The notes beneath the pieces are model-generated. The model was given only the letters and a program-made list of their open reading frames with translations. It ran no database searches and was not told the origin of the DNA. Source: Pseudomonadota bacterium (GTDB taxonomy: Bacteria; Pseudomonadota; Gammaproteobacteria; Pseudomonadales; Cellvibrionaceae). Taken from it: a stretch of DNA of 5,904 nucleotides. The position numbers and the translations under genes are program-made. The stretch spans positions 1 through 5,904 of the forward strand of contig JAEZGT010000324.1 of assembly GCA_023416875.1 (NCBI GenBank), given 5' to 3'. Below are positions 4,774 through 5,904 of this stretch, piece after piece (the first letter of the stretch is position 1; every line of letters begins with the position of its first letter).

Positions 4774-5226
4774 ATGAGACTGATCATTGCTCTTAGACTG
4801 CCAAATGACAGCCATGCCAAAGCGGGTATCGAAGCTGGCCACAACGGAAAACCGCGCGGCGAATTGGTGGATGTGAATATCACCCGCCTACATCCAGCGC
4901 TGCGTAATATCAGCGAATATTTGCGTGATAGTGGTGCTCTACCAGAATTCCGTTCACCGGAGCGTCCCCGTCGCGGTAGACCATCCAGCAAAACGACGCT
5001 GGCTCAGGAAAACTGCCGATTGTATTGGTGTGAAGTGGAGACCGATCTAAATTTGGAAGATTGGTTTGCGATGCCCGAAGTGGAAGCTGTAATAGCACGC
5101 GAGGAATTTAATAAATTCGTGCTGTCCATCCGCTGCAAATCCGGCGCAGCCTATATTGCCGCTTGTGAAGATTACGCACGCAAACTTCCGCTGCGCAGCG
5201 AACCACGCCGCTCCAAAGCTGCTTAA
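4774..5226 (+). CDS. Hypothetical protein with an AT-hook-like RGRP motif
   Basis: The product has 150 residues from ATG 4774 (MRLIIALRLPN). The frame is open back to a GTG at 4648, adding 42 residues, but that stretch looks non-coding, lacks a ribosome site and overlaps both a hairpin and the small ORF, so the shorter start is preferred. I recognise no family. There is no signal peptide or membrane helix, so it is probably cytoplasmic. Residues 62-73 read PERPRRGRPSSK, whose RGRP core flanked by basic residues resembles an AT-hook that binds the minor groove of AT-rich DNA. A conserved-looking mixed region follows (CRLYWCEVETDLNLEDWF, about 81-98, and FNKFVLSIRCKSGAAYIAACEDYARKL, about 112-138), and the C-terminus is basic (R141 to K148). 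A nucleic-acid-binding or regulatory role is possible but rests on the motif alone. A hairpin follows the stop. Confidence 0.75.
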   Translation: MRLIIALRLPNDSHAKAGIEAGHNGKPRGELVDVNITRLHPALRNISEYLRDSGALPEFRSPERPRRGRPSSKTTLAQENCRLYWCEVETDLNLEDWFAMPEVEAVIAREEFNKFVLSIRCKSGAAYIAACEDYARKLPLRSEPRRSKAA

Positions 5227-5255
5227 TCGTTATAGTTCAGATTCTTGCATGAAAC

Positions 5256-5283
5256 ACTTCCCCGACAGATGTCGGGGAAGTTT
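5256..5283. terminator. Hairpin terminator between convergent genes
   Basis: ACTTCCCCGAC (5256-5266) pairs with GTCGGGGAAGT (5271-5281) over an AGAT loop. The stem is 11 bp, perfect and GC-rich. The T tract on the + side is only three bases and the A side is similarly short, so it is a weaker intrinsic terminator than the other two. Its place, 29 bases after one stop and just before the end of the opposite gene, supports termination for both. Confidence 0.75.
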
Positions 5284-5293
5284 GAGCGGGATA

Positions 5294-5904
5294 TCAGCGA
5301 GTCAATAATGTTGCCGCAGCATGAGTCAAGAATATATAAGCGCTACCCATAGGGATGACATATTCGTTTTGTCCCCAAAAGAACGGCCAATCGCTTTTAT
5401 TTTCCGGATAATCCGGTGCCAGAACTAGAACCCCTGGTACAACTCCTCCTGGAATAAACGAAAAATCCGCGCGGTTATTACCATAGGCGTTGGTTTGCGA
5501 ACGCGCGCCCACACCGGACACAAACGAATAGTTGGAATCCGGGTGCGTGCCGTATAAATAGTTCAGGCTGCGATAAACCAATTCGGCGTCGATCAAATCT
5601 GGATAGGCTTTGTGCAACCAGTAGTTGCCGATGCCGAATCCCATGACTGCGCTGTTGCCCGCCCAGCTGCCGCGGGTAATTGGCACGCCGTAGGGATTTT
5701 CCTTTTCGATTTCGCCAACTTTTTCCAGGTGATTGCGGGTCAGCGCCTGCAATTCGGAATTGAACGCGTCATCAATAAACGGTTTAGCCAATACCAGCAT
5801 GGCGACGTTCTCACCCCAGAAACGCTCTTTAACATCGGGCATTAATTCTTTTACTGCAGCGGCGTAACGCGAGTCGCGGGTGCTCAGCAACAGTTGTACC
5901 GCAG
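5294..5904 (-). CDS. C-terminal part of a GH9-type glycoside hydrolase (5' partial)
   Basis: The frame is open from the window edge to the TGA at 5294-5296. The TTG at 5888-5890 is an internal codon, since codons for A-V-Q-L precede it without a stop. About 202 residues are visible. The landmarks fit the last helices and loops of a GH9 (alpha/alpha)6 barrel: NPYGVPI, WAGNSAVMGFGIGNYWLHKAYP, LNYLYGTHPDSNYSFVSGVGARS, NNRADFSFIPGGVVPGVLVL, and near the C-terminus WGQNEYVIPMGSAYIF. The Glu of QNE (codon 5363-5365) matches the C-terminal catalytic acid in the GH9 NE signature; the catalytic Asp pair would lie in the missing N-terminal part. The enzyme would hydrolyse beta-glycosidic bonds of cellulose, cellodextrins or related polymers. 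Some GH9 members are exo-glucosaminidases, so the substrate is open. No module follows the barrel at the C-terminus. The family call is from memory of motifs; another six-hairpin family is the alternative. Confidence 0.78.
   Translation of the reverse strand, partial: AVQLLLSTRDSRYAAAVKELMPDVKERFWGENVAMLVLAKPFIDDAFNSELQALTRNHLEKVGEIEKENPYGVPITRGSWAGNSAVMGFGIGNYWLHKAYPDLIDAELVYRSLNYLYGTHPDSNYSFVSGVGARSQTNAYGNNRADFSFIPGGVVPGVLVLAPDYPENKSDWPFFWGQNEYVIPMGSAYIFLTHAAATLLTR

Overview
The window looks like a chromosomal segment of a gammaproteobacterial polysaccharide degrader of the Cellvibrio / Saccharophagus / Teredinibacter type. The case rests on a pure polyserine linker, a hallmark of secreted enzymes in that group, on three predicted lipoproteins, and on the C-terminal end of a probable GH9 glycoside hydrolase. 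The genus is inferred and cannot be proved from this sequence. No mobile element, CRISPR array, tRNA or rRNA was found.

Layout, left to right. (1) The 3' end of a + strand gene whose product ends in an Ig-like, beta-rich domain (1-340). It converges on (2) a minus-strand lipoprotein of unknown function (411-1229), with a 14-bp hairpin carrying A and T tracts between them (356-387). (3) A small three-helix membrane protein with a proline-rich tail (1461-1853, +). (4) A lipoprotein alpha/beta-hydrolase of the PHB-depolymerase / LpqC / feruloyl-esterase type (2091-3125, +), whose lipid anchor is joined to the catalytic domain by 47 consecutive serines. (5) A minus-strand DUF3616 lipoprotein (3319-4347), separated from the esterase by a strong terminator (3147-3180) and preceded by a good sigma70-like promoter with a palindrome over the -35 box. 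(6) A + strand 150-residue protein of unknown function with an AT-hook-like motif (4774-5226), preceded five bases earlier by a 20-codon ORF with a strong Shine-Dalgarno. (7) The 3' part of a GH9-type hydrolase gene on the minus strand (5294-5904), with a further hairpin between it and gene 6.

How the genes may work together. Every gene appears to be its own transcription unit. Three convergent pairs each meet at a hairpin, so no operon can be claimed. The clearest functional theme is extracellular carbohydrate or ester degradation, from the surface-tethered esterase and the GH9 enzyme, alongside cell-envelope proteins of unknown role. I see no strong evidence for a new multi-gene system. The best leads are the polyserine tether, the small ORF with its AT-hook-like downstream gene, and the palindrome-overlapped promoter of the DUF3616 lipoprotein.
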